From Gibbula magus (lineage: Eukaryota; Mollusca; Gastropoda; Trochida; Trochidae): a stretch of DNA of 64,000 nt. Positions within the stretch are counted from its first letter, which is position 1. Each line of letters starts with the position of its first letter. The notes beneath the pieces were generated by a model that ran no database searches, was not told the DNA's origin, and worked only from the letters and a program-made list of their open reading frames with translations. Location of the stretch: the NCBI GenBank assembly GCA_936450465.1, contig OW388293.1, positions 50,210,040 through 50,274,039 on the forward strand, written 5' to 3'. Shown here in pieces: positions 35,540 to 46,599 of this stretch. The position numbers were made by a program, and so were the translations under genes.

Positions 35540-35880
35540 ATAATTTTTAAAAAGAACATGAAGGCATTTTGTGTTACAGAAATACTGTAAAAGCATTTTG
35601 AGTTTAAGAAAGAATATGAAAGCATTTTGAGTTGAAGAAAGAATATAAAAGAATTTTAAGTTTAAGAAAGAATCAAAAAGCATTTTGCGTTTAGGGAAGA
35701 ATATGATAAATGTTTAGTTTAAGAAAGAATCTGAAAGCATTTTGGGTTTAACAAAGAATATTAAAGCATTTTGAGTGTTAGAAAAATCAGAAAGCATTTG
35801 AGTTGAAGAAAGAATATGAAAGCATTTTTGGTTTAAGAAAGAACATGAAAGCATTTTGAGTTCAACAAAGAATATCCATA
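35540..35880 (-). repeat. reverse minisatellite at the right end of the array
   Basis: Degenerate copies of GAATATGAAAGCATTTTGAG then TTTAAGAAA, period 28-29 bp. It is longer and more diverged than the minisatellites inside the array (for example 26340-26557 and 29490-29608). Confidence 0.85.
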
Positions 35881-38800
35881 AGAAAATTAAAGAAAATCAT
35901 TTTGAAAGGCAATATGCAAGGCATGACTCAAATATCTATAAGGATTTGCTATAAGGAAAAGCGAATTGATTCTTTTTCACTGCTCTAATTGCATTCTCCA
36001 TCTTAATCCATGTATGACGTCACAAACAAAGCGTTTGTGATTATTTTGAATTTAAAACAATTATTTTATATTTCATTACAATATTAACTTATTGGATATT
36101 AAACACTAATACAAACCCTTTACCAAAGGGCATCAACCCTTTACCTTTACATTTACCAGCATTAAACTTTTTCACCTCAAGCGCATATAATGTGAGAATT
36201 TTGAAATATCAGGTTTATGTAACAGAGGATAGGATAGAAAATCTTAATCGGGGTAACCTCTAACGGGGTAACTAAAATATATGTTCAGACTTACTAAGAC
36301 AAATAAACCATTCATGAATGATGTACCCGGGGAAGCAATTTATAACTCAAAGCTTCAAACTTGACACCCCTCTTGACTTAGAGACAGTCAACGAGCATGA
36401 GTAATGGTTGCTAATAAAACTGTTCACTGTTAACACAATCGAGTGACGTCATAACCGTGGATTAATCAAATATATATAAGAAGGAGACTGTTTATTAAGC
36501 TTGTAAAACTATAAATGATTTATTCACATTTTTTTTCAAATTGGGATGTAAATATTTTGATGGTAATCTTAACATGAAAAGCCTTCGTGTTGAGCTAGAT
36601 ATACATGACAGTAGTACATATCGGTTGATCATGTAAGCTGAAACCTCAGAACTGTACATTATAATTTTTCTGTAATATTCATTCTTTTAAAAAAAAAAAA
36701 TTACCATTACTATAATAATTCACTTAAAGCAACTGTTATTTGATATCGGCATGCCCTGAAGCTGCAATCATCTTTGGTAATGTTTATTTGTATGCCAATG
36801 AAATAAATTATTTGTTTATGTTAAACTAAGTAGGGCTTACATGTATCTGGATATAAGTGTCCTCAATGTTACTAGAATACATCTGATTGGTCTAAAGTAT
36901 TTGATACGACTCTTGACCAATAAAAAAACATGTTTTATCACCACATTGCCAAACAAACGTTTTTCCTGCATCAACACTGAGCATGAAGGAAACACTGTGT
37001 GTGTATTCCTGAACTTCTAGATAGGAAAGGCTCCAGATACGAGGGGGATATAGCAGAAGAAACAAACTCAGTCCAATACCTTAAGGTGCAAGTAGTATAC
37101 ATTTTTTCATTGATAAGAGTTTCAAACGTCTACTTATTTTTGTATTAAGGGGAGAAGAAAACAAATAACTTAAAACTTTATTTTCAGTTTTACAATGTCT
37201 TTTTAAACTTCATGTAAGAAGTTTTTTTCCAATTATATTCAAAGACGTATTTTTTAACGCAGTTACACAACTGGAGTCTAGCTTCAGTTACATAAGTAGA
37301 TTTGTTTACGCCAGGGTGTCATCCATACACCAGCTGAACTACAAGACCGTCTACAGATAAACCAGACTTCAAGGACGCGGACAAGAGATACAGTCCAGAT
37401 ATACCACTTACATAAACCATCCTTGTGTTAATAAGAATATCCATCTCCCTCCTCTGAGTTTTACTAGCTTCTATTGTTTTCATATTGTTATCTTCGCTTC
37501 AATAATATTCTCATTCATCTTGTTAATTAGTTCATTTTATTATTTTGTATATATATCTACGATTACATTCTGTCACATGCATACATGAAAACGATACATG
37601 TCATGCTTTCAGAATTAAGAAGATGATCATTCATAAATAAGTTTTCTAATTTGACTGCAAACTTCTAAAATACCGCTCAGAGAAGCCAACCTTGTGTGTC
37701 CAGTGCAATATTATAGTCTTCATCATTAGGGTTGTTTTGAAGGAAATATTACTTGTGTAACTAAAATGTGTTCAATGGATAAAAGCTCAAAAGTGGCACA
37801 TGTTGAATACTAAGACTTTGTGTTGACAACCTGTCATCCACTAATTGCATTGGCACGGCAATACACTGAATTACAAAGAGTCAAATAGAAACATGACAAC
37901 GATTATTTTATTTCTTCCATTGTGAGTGGTCGGAAAACATGATCTAATGGGCAATGAATACACACATTCTTTGAGAATTACCGCGCATTGATATGCTTAA
38001 CTTACCAAGTTGCTCAACTTATAAATTCAAAGTTTTCAAAACAATCATTAGACATTTAAGTACATATCTTACATAATGTCCATATTCACACTTGCTGTCA
38101 CATACTGGCCCTGAGTTCTATATTTCTGTATGAAAATCTCAATTAAATTACAATAGATAAATAAAATAACGTCCTAAATAAGGAACAATTACTTAAGCAT
38201 ATTGTTTTGAAGGTGTGTTCCAAAAATATTTAACACTCATTTACTTTTGTTTGTATCAATTACTCATATGGTTTTCGTAAGGTATTTATTTTATCAAGCA
38301 TTAAAATTCGGGGATTTGTAAATTTACTTAACGCTGGTAATCTTGCTATAGTTAAGAGACATCGATGATGACGCCCTGTCGCTTTAATGGTTATTTCTTT
38401 CATATATAAGTGAAAGTATTCACACTTAAATGGCCGCTAGCAGTTCTCGTTTAATACTTGACACCGTTTTTTACCATGGATAAACATCCATCATGAGTAA
38501 AGGTACTCTGCATGAACTTTTGTTTTAAATGGCAAATTTCAACTTATACAAATATGCAATTAAAGTGTTACAGTGCCAATGGTAGTCTCTGCTCTAACAT
38601 ATTATTTTATAAGATTTCATCAGAATGTCATTAACATCTTTTCCACGTGTGGGGATAAATGTGACATGAACTCTCCTGTGAAATGCCAAAACAGTAACAC
38701 TGATTAATATATTTTCTAATGTTGTTTTTTTTAAAGAATATGGCACACGTTATTACTCACCAGTCATTTTTCTGATTAATTTTGTACGTTAAAAGCTAAA

Positions 38801-40530
38801 ATACAAGAACTATGCTCAAAAGATTCTTAATCAAAAGGTACCACGAACAAAATGCAAACTTTCAAAGATTTTTAATCAAAAGGGATTTCTTTTAATACTA
38901 AGTAACTATTTCTAGAACTACTGTGACAGGGCATCAGAACAGATTATGTTATAACAAACAAACTCGTCAATGTTCACATATGGAATGCTTTAATGATGTC
39001 ATTATGTAAAATTAATTCTCTAAAATAGAAACACGGAGCTAACATTTTAAAATCAAGCTGCTTATGTTTTGTTTTTCGCTTTGTAATGAGAAAAAAATTA
39101 GATATCAAAATAAAACTTTTGATTAACTTATTTTTTCACTTTTAATTAGAAACTGCAAACAAGTATGATCTGAAAGAAATGACACAAAAAGATGTTTCAC
39201 GCACCTTCTTTTAAAATGTAGTTGGCATCAATTAGATTTATAGCCGAAACCAAGAATTTAAACAAGAGTTACGTTTTTCGTATTCTTTTAGAAATTTGTT
39301 CTAAATATGATTTATTTTTAAGAAACATCTTCCATGATTGAGAGACAATGAGATCTTAAACATATTGTAGAGATGTATACAAAATGCTGTTGGATACACA
39401 ACTTTTTGTCTACAAATAGCTACATTTGGTATTAAACTCACGGGCAAAATAAACTATACCTCTATGCTTCATAAATGTGTGATGATATTTCGTAGTTGAT
39501 CTGAACTATAATCGTAACTCTTCATTTTGTATTTTGATTTTTTATCTGTCCATGTATTTACAAAATGAAGTAAAATCATTAAACAGACAATAATTACAAA
39601 ATAAATGAAGCTTAGCTTAACTAACAAATAATAAACTGAAACCATAAAACTGTTTGTTTTTTTATCACCATAATAAAATACAATGCAATACTTCCCATAA
39701 TAAGTTAAGTCGTCTGTGCAGGTTTAATTATTGAGGCTACTTAAAAAAGTAAGTCCAAAATATGTTTGTGTAATTGCCTACCATATCAAAACAGGAAAAT
39801 AAGTATAATTCCTTCCCAAAATGTATTCTCCATTCTCCGAGGCTGAAACAAGCAAGTATCTAAAAAGCTTGTTTTTCAATTAAATTAAATTAAATTAATT
39901 TTGTTATTCCATACTCAAAGGCCACAGGCTTATATTTATAATACATTTGAATATACATGAATGAACCATTGCGCTAATCTCTTATACTAGTCATTTTTGA
40001 TATTCATAGTATGGTATATAAACATAGCAAGATTTTTAATTACATCCTGATTTTTAAAGTTTAATAAAGGCGGAAATTTATCAGAAGAAGGATGGACATA
40101 ATAGAATTCTTTATGGTATTTTCTACGTAAATTATCATATAATGTTTTTCAATTATTAAGTCTTTGGTTCCATTACCGAGAATTTGTTTAAAACTCTGAC
40201 GTCATTGACTTGTTTATCATGTTAAGGACTTCTTAAAGTATCTTTTTAAAAATAATCTGGTCTCACATTCTGTTGGATTAATCCTTGAAATAGTGTCTGA
40301 TTTATATAAACTTGCAAGAAAAAATGTGGTACAACAACATTTTGTTCTTTATTATTTTCCGGGAAATTGTTTTCAAAATCTTGAACAACTATTTTTTCTT
40401 TAAGGAATTAAAAACATCATTGATCAGAAAGAAAATCGGAGAATGATAATGAGTTGAAACGTCGCAATAAGGACGTTTGACAATTTCAAACAATTTCATT
40501 ACCTTTTATAATTTCAATTACCTGATTATG

Positions 40531-40992
40531 TACATTTGTAGCATTTTTTTACTGTTTTTTTTTAAAGTTTTAAAAGGAATGTACATGCCGGTCCATTTCT
40601 CATCGAGCCGGCATTTTAATGTGTTTACATTAAAATTAGGCTCGAAGGTAATTTAAGTGATCTGACTGATGTAGTGATACCTCAACACTCAAATTATACT
40701 TTTAAATATGTATAATGACGGAATAGTCAACGTTCTTGCTGGCCGAACTCTCAAAATTGCATATGACCTACAATCTACCTCTCACACTGACGAGTTCAAC
40801 AAAATTGTCTCTTTATACGTTGCTCCATTTTCTACCAATACTGAATACCGTTTTCTGTGTTTACAGCTTATCGGGTTGTGTAATATGATGTTTTACCTTC
40901 TGATGTAACAATATATTGTATAAACATTAATAATAAAAAAATTAAAATTGAGAAAATATAACTCTCAAAATACGTGCTACAGCGCCTCTAAG
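40531..40992. mobile_element. MITE of family 1b, unit I
   Basis: Homologous to 60919-61408. Shared landmarks are TCTCACACTGACGAGTT, GTTCTTGCTGGCCGAACTCTC and the right end TACGTGCTACAGCGCC. The left end is decayed (TGTAGCATTTTTTTACTG). The TTAA flanks are no longer evident. The 66-codon frame inside (40708-40908) is not conserved in the 61-kb copy and is not a gene. Confidence 0.65.
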
Positions 40993-41571
40993 ATATAGAA
41001 AAAATGTCCCTAAGTTAAAAATCGAAAGTTCACATTAATTCATTGTTGATCAATATAGCAACAAAACAACGTGATCACGAATTCGCCAAACTTTTCTGTT
41101 TTTATTGTATTTGCTTTGTGCAATATGTCCCATTGGAATTGGCAAAAGGAAAATAGTTGCATATTGCAAGTTTAATCTTCGATCTGCATGTATCTTCAGA
41201 AGAGAAGTTTGTCAAAGGTACACAAGGTTGGACAAAATCTAAAAGTGTCAATGGCGCATCTTTTCTGTAAACATGTAAGTGCATATTGAAAATGACAACA
41301 AAAAGCCAAAGTAATAACAATAGGTCTTCCAGACTTACACCTTGAAGACTTCATAATTTCAATGATTTACAATTCCTACCAAGTTCACGTGTTATTTTTA
41401 CCTAATTATACAACATACAAGCTCATTTATCACGCGACATTGATACCAGCCTTCAAGTGTTGCGTGTCTTGGTATGGCTTCCACTGAGAATCTAGACCAG
41501 AAGTAACCCGTACAGGCAGTGGGCTCGTTTCAAACCAAGACGCCTCAACCGAAAAGACTTAATACACAGAG

Positions 41572-41715
41572 GATCTCACCCAAGTGTCTTCTGATATCAA
41601 ATATATCAACACGCGTTGATAAAAGTTACTAATATCCGAGGCTTGCCGAGGATATTTTTACTTTTATCAACGAGTATTGATTTATTTGATATCAGAAGAC
41701 ACGAGGGTGATATTC
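41572..41715. mobile_element. 144-bp foldback element, unit I
   Basis: GTGTCTTCTGATATCAAATA at the left pairs with TATTTGATATCAGAAGACAC at the right. The inner AATATCC...GGATATT also pairs, around a GAGGCTTGCCGAGG loop. The same style of loop (GAGCCTCTGGCGAGC) is in the foldback at 19927-20077. Confidence 0.8.
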
Positions 41716-41981
41716 TATTTATCATCCAAAATCATTCTTATAACGTTTAAGTGAAAATAGTGTACATCTCTGAGCACATCTCTGCCATTTGACTTCCAGT
41801 GCGTTGAGGTCATAGTATTGTGACGTCATTACTCGATGATGTAAAAGCATTGTGATGTCATGTAGCTGACGGCGACAGGGCATTGTGCAAAATCTACTGC
41901 CAAAAATATATCTCCTAGGAGATATCGCTTGATCTCACACAAGCGATATCTCCTGTGGAACACAGTTTTGGATGATAAATC
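41716..41981. mobile_element. MITE with TTTATCATCCAAAA ends containing a minisatellite founder unit
   Basis: TTTATCATCCAAAATCA at about 41718 is inverted as TTTTGGATGATAAAT at 41964-41979. Inside are one and a half copies of the unit AGCATTGTGATGTCAT / TCATTACTCGATGATG, then GGGCATTGTGCAAAATC and a palindrome of TATCTCCTAGGAGATATCGC. These are the words expanded at 10164-10802. Confidence 0.65.
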
Positions 41982-42199
41982 CGAGTATTTGTTGCAAGAA
42001 GGCAATATGCGCCTTTTTTTCGCTGCTGAGCACCAGGCAGTTCCAGTTCTATCTTCCGTCAGGAGATTTGAGGATTTCTGATCATTATCACTCATCTTCT
42101 AGTTCACATGTGAGGACAATCGGCCTCCATGCAGACGGTTTTTTGAAAGAACAAACACCATATTTGGAAGAAGAATAAAAGAAGTAGGGACTTACTTAA

Positions 42200-43140
42200 A
42201 TGAGAACTCTTACCGTTCAAATGATCTGGGTTTATAGAACTCGTTTGCATGAGTATGAAATGCACATGAGTTTGTGTGGTTGAACCTTTCACATTTAAAG
42301 CATGCACAATCTTTGATTTACAGGTTGAGATACTATACAAACCATGCAAAAAAGTTTTTTTATACAAAATCGAGCACTGCGTTATCAAATCTTGCATCAA
42401 TAGAATATAGGGCATTGCGAAAAAATAGTATATCGCATACTTTTTAATTATTTTTTTATAAGTGAAAGTGTTAATACTTTAAATAGGTAAGATAATTAAG
42501 AACATACGAAATGACCTTCCTAAATGTGAAAATAACTCTTTTAATAGCTTTTAATAATCTCTTGAATAAATGGTGAAACTTTTGAAAACTACGTCTCGTA
42601 TCAGAGCCTCATGTGCTGTAAGTGAAACGTTAAATGGACGAGGTGAAATCTATTGTATTACAAACATGACAAACAGACAACCTTGATGTATTGAAATGTG
42701 CCTTTGTTACATAAGTTATGTAAATGGGTCATGGCTACACACTAAATCAAATTTGTCATATTCCGTTTGTATGTGAACACGATTATACATGTATGATAAT
42801 GGAGAATTAAATTGGAGCAGTTGATTCATTCAAAAGAAGAGGCGAGTTCTTTTTCTCTGCTCTGAATTCATTCTCGATCTTAGTTTATGTAGGACGTGAT
42901 GAACAATGCAATTAAGATGATTATGCATTTTTACTTGTATTGGAAATGTTGATTCTCAATCATTGCATATTGGACACAATCCAAAACCCTCATAATATGA
43001 ATAATTCAGAGCTTGTGCAGCGGAAAGCGATTGACACATGTTCTGGCCATGCTCCCCATGTTATCCAATTGCACTTCACTGTTTAGCGTTTAGTTTTACC
43101 ATTTAGTAGAATACAGAGGTTGTTTAGACAAGCATACCGT
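42200..43140 (+). repeat. dispersed block (three further copies)
   Basis: Matches 51490-52400 closely and 60360-61960 more loosely, with the latter split by two MITEs. It matches 21510-22290 in reverse. Landmarks: GAATATAGGGCATT, GTGAAACGTTAAATGGACGAG, GTAAATGGGTCATGG. The TTAA at 42479-42482 is the uninterrupted equivalent of the MITE insertion site at 60561. No coding frame is conserved. Confidence 0.75.
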
Positions 43141-44307
43141 GATTCTTTTTTTTTAATTGATAAAAGTTTCAAACGTCTACTTATTTTTGTTATTAAGGGG
43201 AGAAGAAAAGAAGTACTTGAAACTTTATTTTCAGTTTTCTAATGTCTTTTTTAACTTCATGTAAGAAGTTTTTCCAATTATATTCAAAGACGTTTTTTTA
43301 ATGAAGTTACACAACTCGAGTCTAGCTTCAGTTACATAAGTAGATTTGTTTGCGCCAGGGTGTCATCCTTACACCAGCTGAACTACAAGACCGTCTACAG
43401 ATAAACCAGACTTCAAGGCCGCGGACAAGAGATACAGTCCAGATATGCCACGTACATAAACCATCCTTGTGTTAATAAGAATATCCGTCTCCCTCCTCTG
43501 AGTAATACTAGCTTCCATTGTATTCATATTGTTACCTTATCTTCAATCGTATTCTCATTTATCTTGTCAATTAGTTCATTATATTATTTTGTATATATAT
43601 CTACCCTTACATTTTGTCACATGCATACTTGAAAGCGATACATGTCATGCTCTCAGAATATAGAAGGTGATCATTCATAAATGAGTTTTCGTATTTGTCT
43701 GCATACTTCTAAAATGCCAATCAGAAAAGTCACTCTTGTATAAAGTACAGTTTTATAGTCTTCATCATTAGGGTTGTTTTGAAGGAAATATCACTTGTGT
43801 AACTAAAATGTGTTCAATTGATAAAAAACATCAAAAGTCTCACATGTTGAATACTCAGACTTTGTGTTGACAACCTGTCATCCACTAATTGCATTGGCAC
43901 GGCAATACACTACATTACAAAGAGTCAAATAGAAACATGACAACGTTTATTTTATTTCTTCCATTGTGAGTGGTCGGAAAACATGATCTAATGGGCAATG
44001 AATACAAACATTCTTTGAGAAAAACCGCGCATTGATATGCTTAACTTACCAAGTTGCTCAACTTATAAATTCAAAGTTTTCAAAACAATCATTAGACATT
44101 TAAGTACATATCTTACATAATGTCCATATTCACACTTGCCGTCACATACTGGCCCTGAGTTCTATATTTCTGTATGAAAATCACAATTACATTACAATAG
44201 GTAAATAAAATAACGTCCTAAATATGGAACAATTACTTAAGCATATCGTTTTGAAGGTGTGTCCCAAAAATATTTAACACTCATTTAATTTTGTTTGTAT
44301 CAATTAC

Positions 44308-46599
44308 TCATATGGTTTTCGTAAGGTATTTATTTATGTTTGCAATATTTCGCAGCTGGAAGAAGCAAGCTCTGGTGATGCTGTTGACGTGCTTTGCCAT
44401 AGACAGTTCAGGATCCATCACTACACCAAGATTTTTCACTGATGACGAAAGGCTTATAGTAGAGCTACCAATCTTTAGGGAGACAAGTCCAGACTGGGAA
44501 CATCTTGCTGCTGGGCCTACTAACATACACTCAGTCTTCTCATCATTGAGTTTGAGTCTGTTGATGTTCATCCATATCTTTATGTCAGTGCAGCAGGTAG
44601 TAACTCTTGAGGCAGCGGTCTGTGCTGCTAACACATCGGGTTGAAGTATCTTCATCAGCTGACTGTCATCTGCATAAAGATGTCGTGGCAACTTGTGCTG
44701 GTCGATAACTTGGCCCAGTTCCTTGGTATAGAGGGTGAATAGCACGGGCCCCAAGACAGAACCTTGCGGCACGCCGCAAGTGAGATGAATAGGATCTGAG
44801 AACTGACCATCAATGAACACTCGTTGAGTTCTCTGTGACAGGTAGGTTGTGAACCAGTCCAGGGCACAGCCTCTGACACCAAAGTCATCTCGGAGCCGAT
44901 GTAGCAGTCTCTCGTGGTCAATGGTGTCAAAGGCTGCACTGAGATCCAGAAGAACCAACAGAGCAATGTTCCCAGAATCCACAGCACATCTAAGGTCATT
45001 GGCAACTTTGAGCAGGGCTGTTTCTGTGCTGTGTCGAGGACGATAGGCAGACTGTAGGGGATCAAAAAGTGCATTTGCTTTCAAATGGTTGGACAGGCGT
45101 TCTGCAACTGCCCTTTCAATGAGTTTTGACAAGAACGACAGATTTGAAACGGGTCGATAACTTTTCATATTCTCAACATCCAAATTGGGCTTTTTGAGGA
45201 GAGGCTTAACGATGGCATTCCTGAGTGAAAGTGGCATGATACCTTGCTGTAAGCATTGGTTCACTATAGATGTCAGTGTTGGCAGGAGAATGTCAATATA
45301 ATTTATGACAACTTTGGTAGGTATTGGGTCCAGAACACAGCAAGTGGGTTTAGACCTCCTTAGAAGTTTCAAAAGTTGACAGTCAGTAAATGGTGTAAAG
45401 TCATCCAAGGGGGCAGTACAAAATGACTCTCCAGGTGCACAGGGTGTTTCAGTTAGGGAGGAACTTGTATCATTCAATACAGTCCTGATATTCTGAACCT
45501 TCTCATGAAAGTAGGTTGCGAAACTTTGAGCTATTTCTGTCGTGCTTCCCATGTCAGGCAGACTTTTATCAAAAGAGTTTCCCATAAAACTGAACATCAG
45601 CTTGAACAAGGCATTGGAGTCAAATTTGCTGTCAATGATTTTAGAGTTCATGAAATTCTGCTTAGCTTGTTTGATAACACTGGTGACCATATTTCTGGCT
45701 GAGCAGTACAGTTGACGGTGAACTTCAAGACACGACTTTCTCCACCTCCTCTCAGCAACTCGTCTCTCAGCTTTGGCCTCCTTGACTTCAAGGCTGAATA
45801 GCCAGGCAGCTTCAGGTCTATGAGTGAGCTTCTTGACTTTCTCTGGGGCGTGTTTATCCAGGAGCTCTAGCAGCACGTCGTTGTACATGCTGACGTAAGC
45901 TTCACAGTCAGTTGGAGGATCAGTCAACAAGGTCGAATTGAGCAAATCTGACCGAAAAGCCTCAGTGTCCATATTTTTAATGTTTCTACATCTGACATAC
46001 GTAACAGGATGCGTGGGTTTTGGGATGTCAATGTTGAACGTTATCAAATGGTGGTCGGATATCTGATAGTCCGTAACTCTAGCATGAGTTATGATCTGAT
46101 CAGTTTCCTTTTTGATAACCCAATCCAGAATGTGGCCTGATTTATGAGTAGGAAAGTCAATGATCTGATGACAGTTGTGAGCTTCTAAAAGACTGAGCAT
46201 CTTGGATGTATCGCTTTTGGTTGTGGCATCAAAATGAATGTTGAAGTCTCCAATGATAACAGGATGAATTCTGCTTACACAGATTTGATTTAAAAAGTTT
46301 GAAAACTCCTCCGGAAACGAACTAAATGAATATTGGTTCTTTTTAAATGGGGGTGGTCGATAAATTGCTGCAATGTCAGTTGAATAACTTCCATGAACAA
46401 TCTGGATTTGCATGCACTCAACTGATGTGAATTCTTCAGCTGGGCGAACTTTCACCTGTAGATTGTCTCTGTAGATGATGGCTAAACCACCTCCACGTGT
46501 TTCTCTTGGCTGATGTTTCATCTTGTAGCCAGGGGGAGTTAGACTTGCAACCTTGGATTCATCACCTTGAGGTTTTAACCAAGTTTCAGTTAAAACCAT
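44308..46599 (-). CDS. LINE ORF2 fragment: endonuclease and reverse transcriptase
   Basis: A 763-codon frame. Residues 1-190 are the bulk of an exonuclease-endonuclease-phosphatase domain, with LTETWL (3-8), GDFNIHFD (117-124) and SDHHLITFNI (181-190). These correspond to the strand-cleaving endonuclease of non-LTR retrotransposons. Reverse transcriptase motifs follow: SYRPVSNLSFLSKLIE (480-495), AYRPRHSTETALL (518-530), LDLSAAFDTIDH (551-562), GVPQGSVLGP (609-618), the catalytic YADD (642-645) and RLKLNDEKTE (681-690). The domain order and the FDTIDH and YADDSQL wording fit the CR1/L2 group. The frame ends in flanking DNA: residues after RNIAN (754) are translated repeat-unit sequence. The first ATG lies within the endonuclease domain, since upstream codons (LSLWNVQSACN) are also LINE-like. 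No internal stop interrupts it, so the insertion is fairly young, but it cannot be autonomous. Confidence 0.92.
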   Translation of the reverse strand: MVLTETWLKPQGDESKVASLTPPGYKMKHQPRETRGGGLAIIYRDNLQVKVRPAEEFTSVECMQIQIVHGSYSTDIAAIYRPPPFKKNQYSFSSFPEEFSNFLNQICVSRIHPVIIGDFNIHFDATTKSDTSKMLSLLEAHNCHQIIDFPTHKSGHILDWVIKKETDQIITHARVTDYQISDHHLITFNIDIPKPTHPVTYVRCRNIKNMDTEAFRSDLLNSTLLTDPPTDCEAYVSMYNDVLLELLDKHAPEKVKKLTHRPEAAWLFSLEVKEAKAERRVAERRWRKSCLEVHRQLYCSARNMVTSVIKQAKQNFMNSKIIDSKFDSNALFKLMFSFMGNSFDKSLPDMGSTTEIAQSFATYFHEKVQNIRTVLNDTSSSLTETPCAPGESFCTAPLDDFTPFTDCQLLKLLRRSKPTCCVLDPIPTKVVINYIDILLPTLTSIVNQCLQQGIMPLSLRNAIVKPLLKKPNLDVENMKSYRPVSNLSFLSKLIERAVAERLSNHLKANALFDPLQSAYRPRHSTETALLKVANDLRCAVDSGNIALLVLLDLSAAFDTIDHERLLHRLRDDFGVRGCALDWFTTYLSQRTQRVFIDGQFSDPIHLTCGVPQGSVLGPVLFTLYTKELGQVIDQHKLPRHLYADDSQLMKILQPDVLAAQTAASRVTTCCTDIKIWMNINRLKLNDEKTECMLVGPAARCSQSGLVSLKIGSSTISLSSSVKNLGVVMDPELSMAKHVNSITRACFFQLRNIANINKYLTKTI

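Larger units (their letters stand above)
23421..35880 (+). repeat. tandem array of four units of about 3.05 kb
   Basis: Units start at CCTGTACGGG at 23421, 26558, 29609 and 32659, giving periods of 3137, 3051 and 3050 bp. Order within a unit: 165-bp arm, about 1.35-kb core, the same arm inverted (CCTGTACAGG end near 25104), E module, LINE tail, then reverse minisatellite ending GAATTTTG. Unit 1 is 86 bp longer because its minisatellite has three more copies. Units are nearly identical except that the right half of unit 4 (from about 34365) is clearly diverged. The unit junction is GAATTTTG|CCTGTAC, with a TG shared by both flanks. Confidence 0.95.
34200..40515. repeat. right arm of the large inverted duplication
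   Basis: Reverse-complement partner of 15786-23570. It lacks several left-arm segments, for example the 1-kb stretch equivalent to 19915-20940. Homology with the left side resumes farther out: CACGCGACATTGATACC near 41430 pairs with GGTATCAATGTCGCGTG near 14695. The arms therefore extend to about 42.2 kb on this side. No host gene is found inside. Confidence 0.85.
41440..42178 (+). repeat. E module, copy 7, split by foldback insertions
   Basis: The module runs from ATTGATACCAGCCTTCAA through GTACAGGCAGTGGGCTC to AAAAGACTTAA, then is interrupted at about 41562-41981, and resumes TATTTGTTGCAAGAAGGC. One extra T in the CCTTTTTTT run and changes near the end (FLKEQTPYLEEE) break the reading frame seen elsewhere. 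Confidence 0.7.
37105..43144 (+). repeat. direct repeat unit I (about 6.0 kb)
   Basis: Starts near GTTTCAAACGTCTACTTATT, recurring at about 43160 and 52435, and ends after CAGAGGTTGTTTAGACAA, recurring at about 52383. It contains the MITE at 40531-40992, a foldback pair and E module copy 7. Unit I and unit II are very similar over 38550-42900 against 47820-52200. Confidence 0.85.

Noticed and set aside
40708..40908. 66-codon frame conserved between 40.7 and 50.0 kb
   Set aside because: Conservation only reflects the recent unit I/II duplication. The homologous MITE at 60919-61408 has no such frame.
44291..44644. 117-codon plus-strand frame
   Set aside because: Antisense shadow of the LINE reverse transcriptase; its start lies in flanking repeat sequence.
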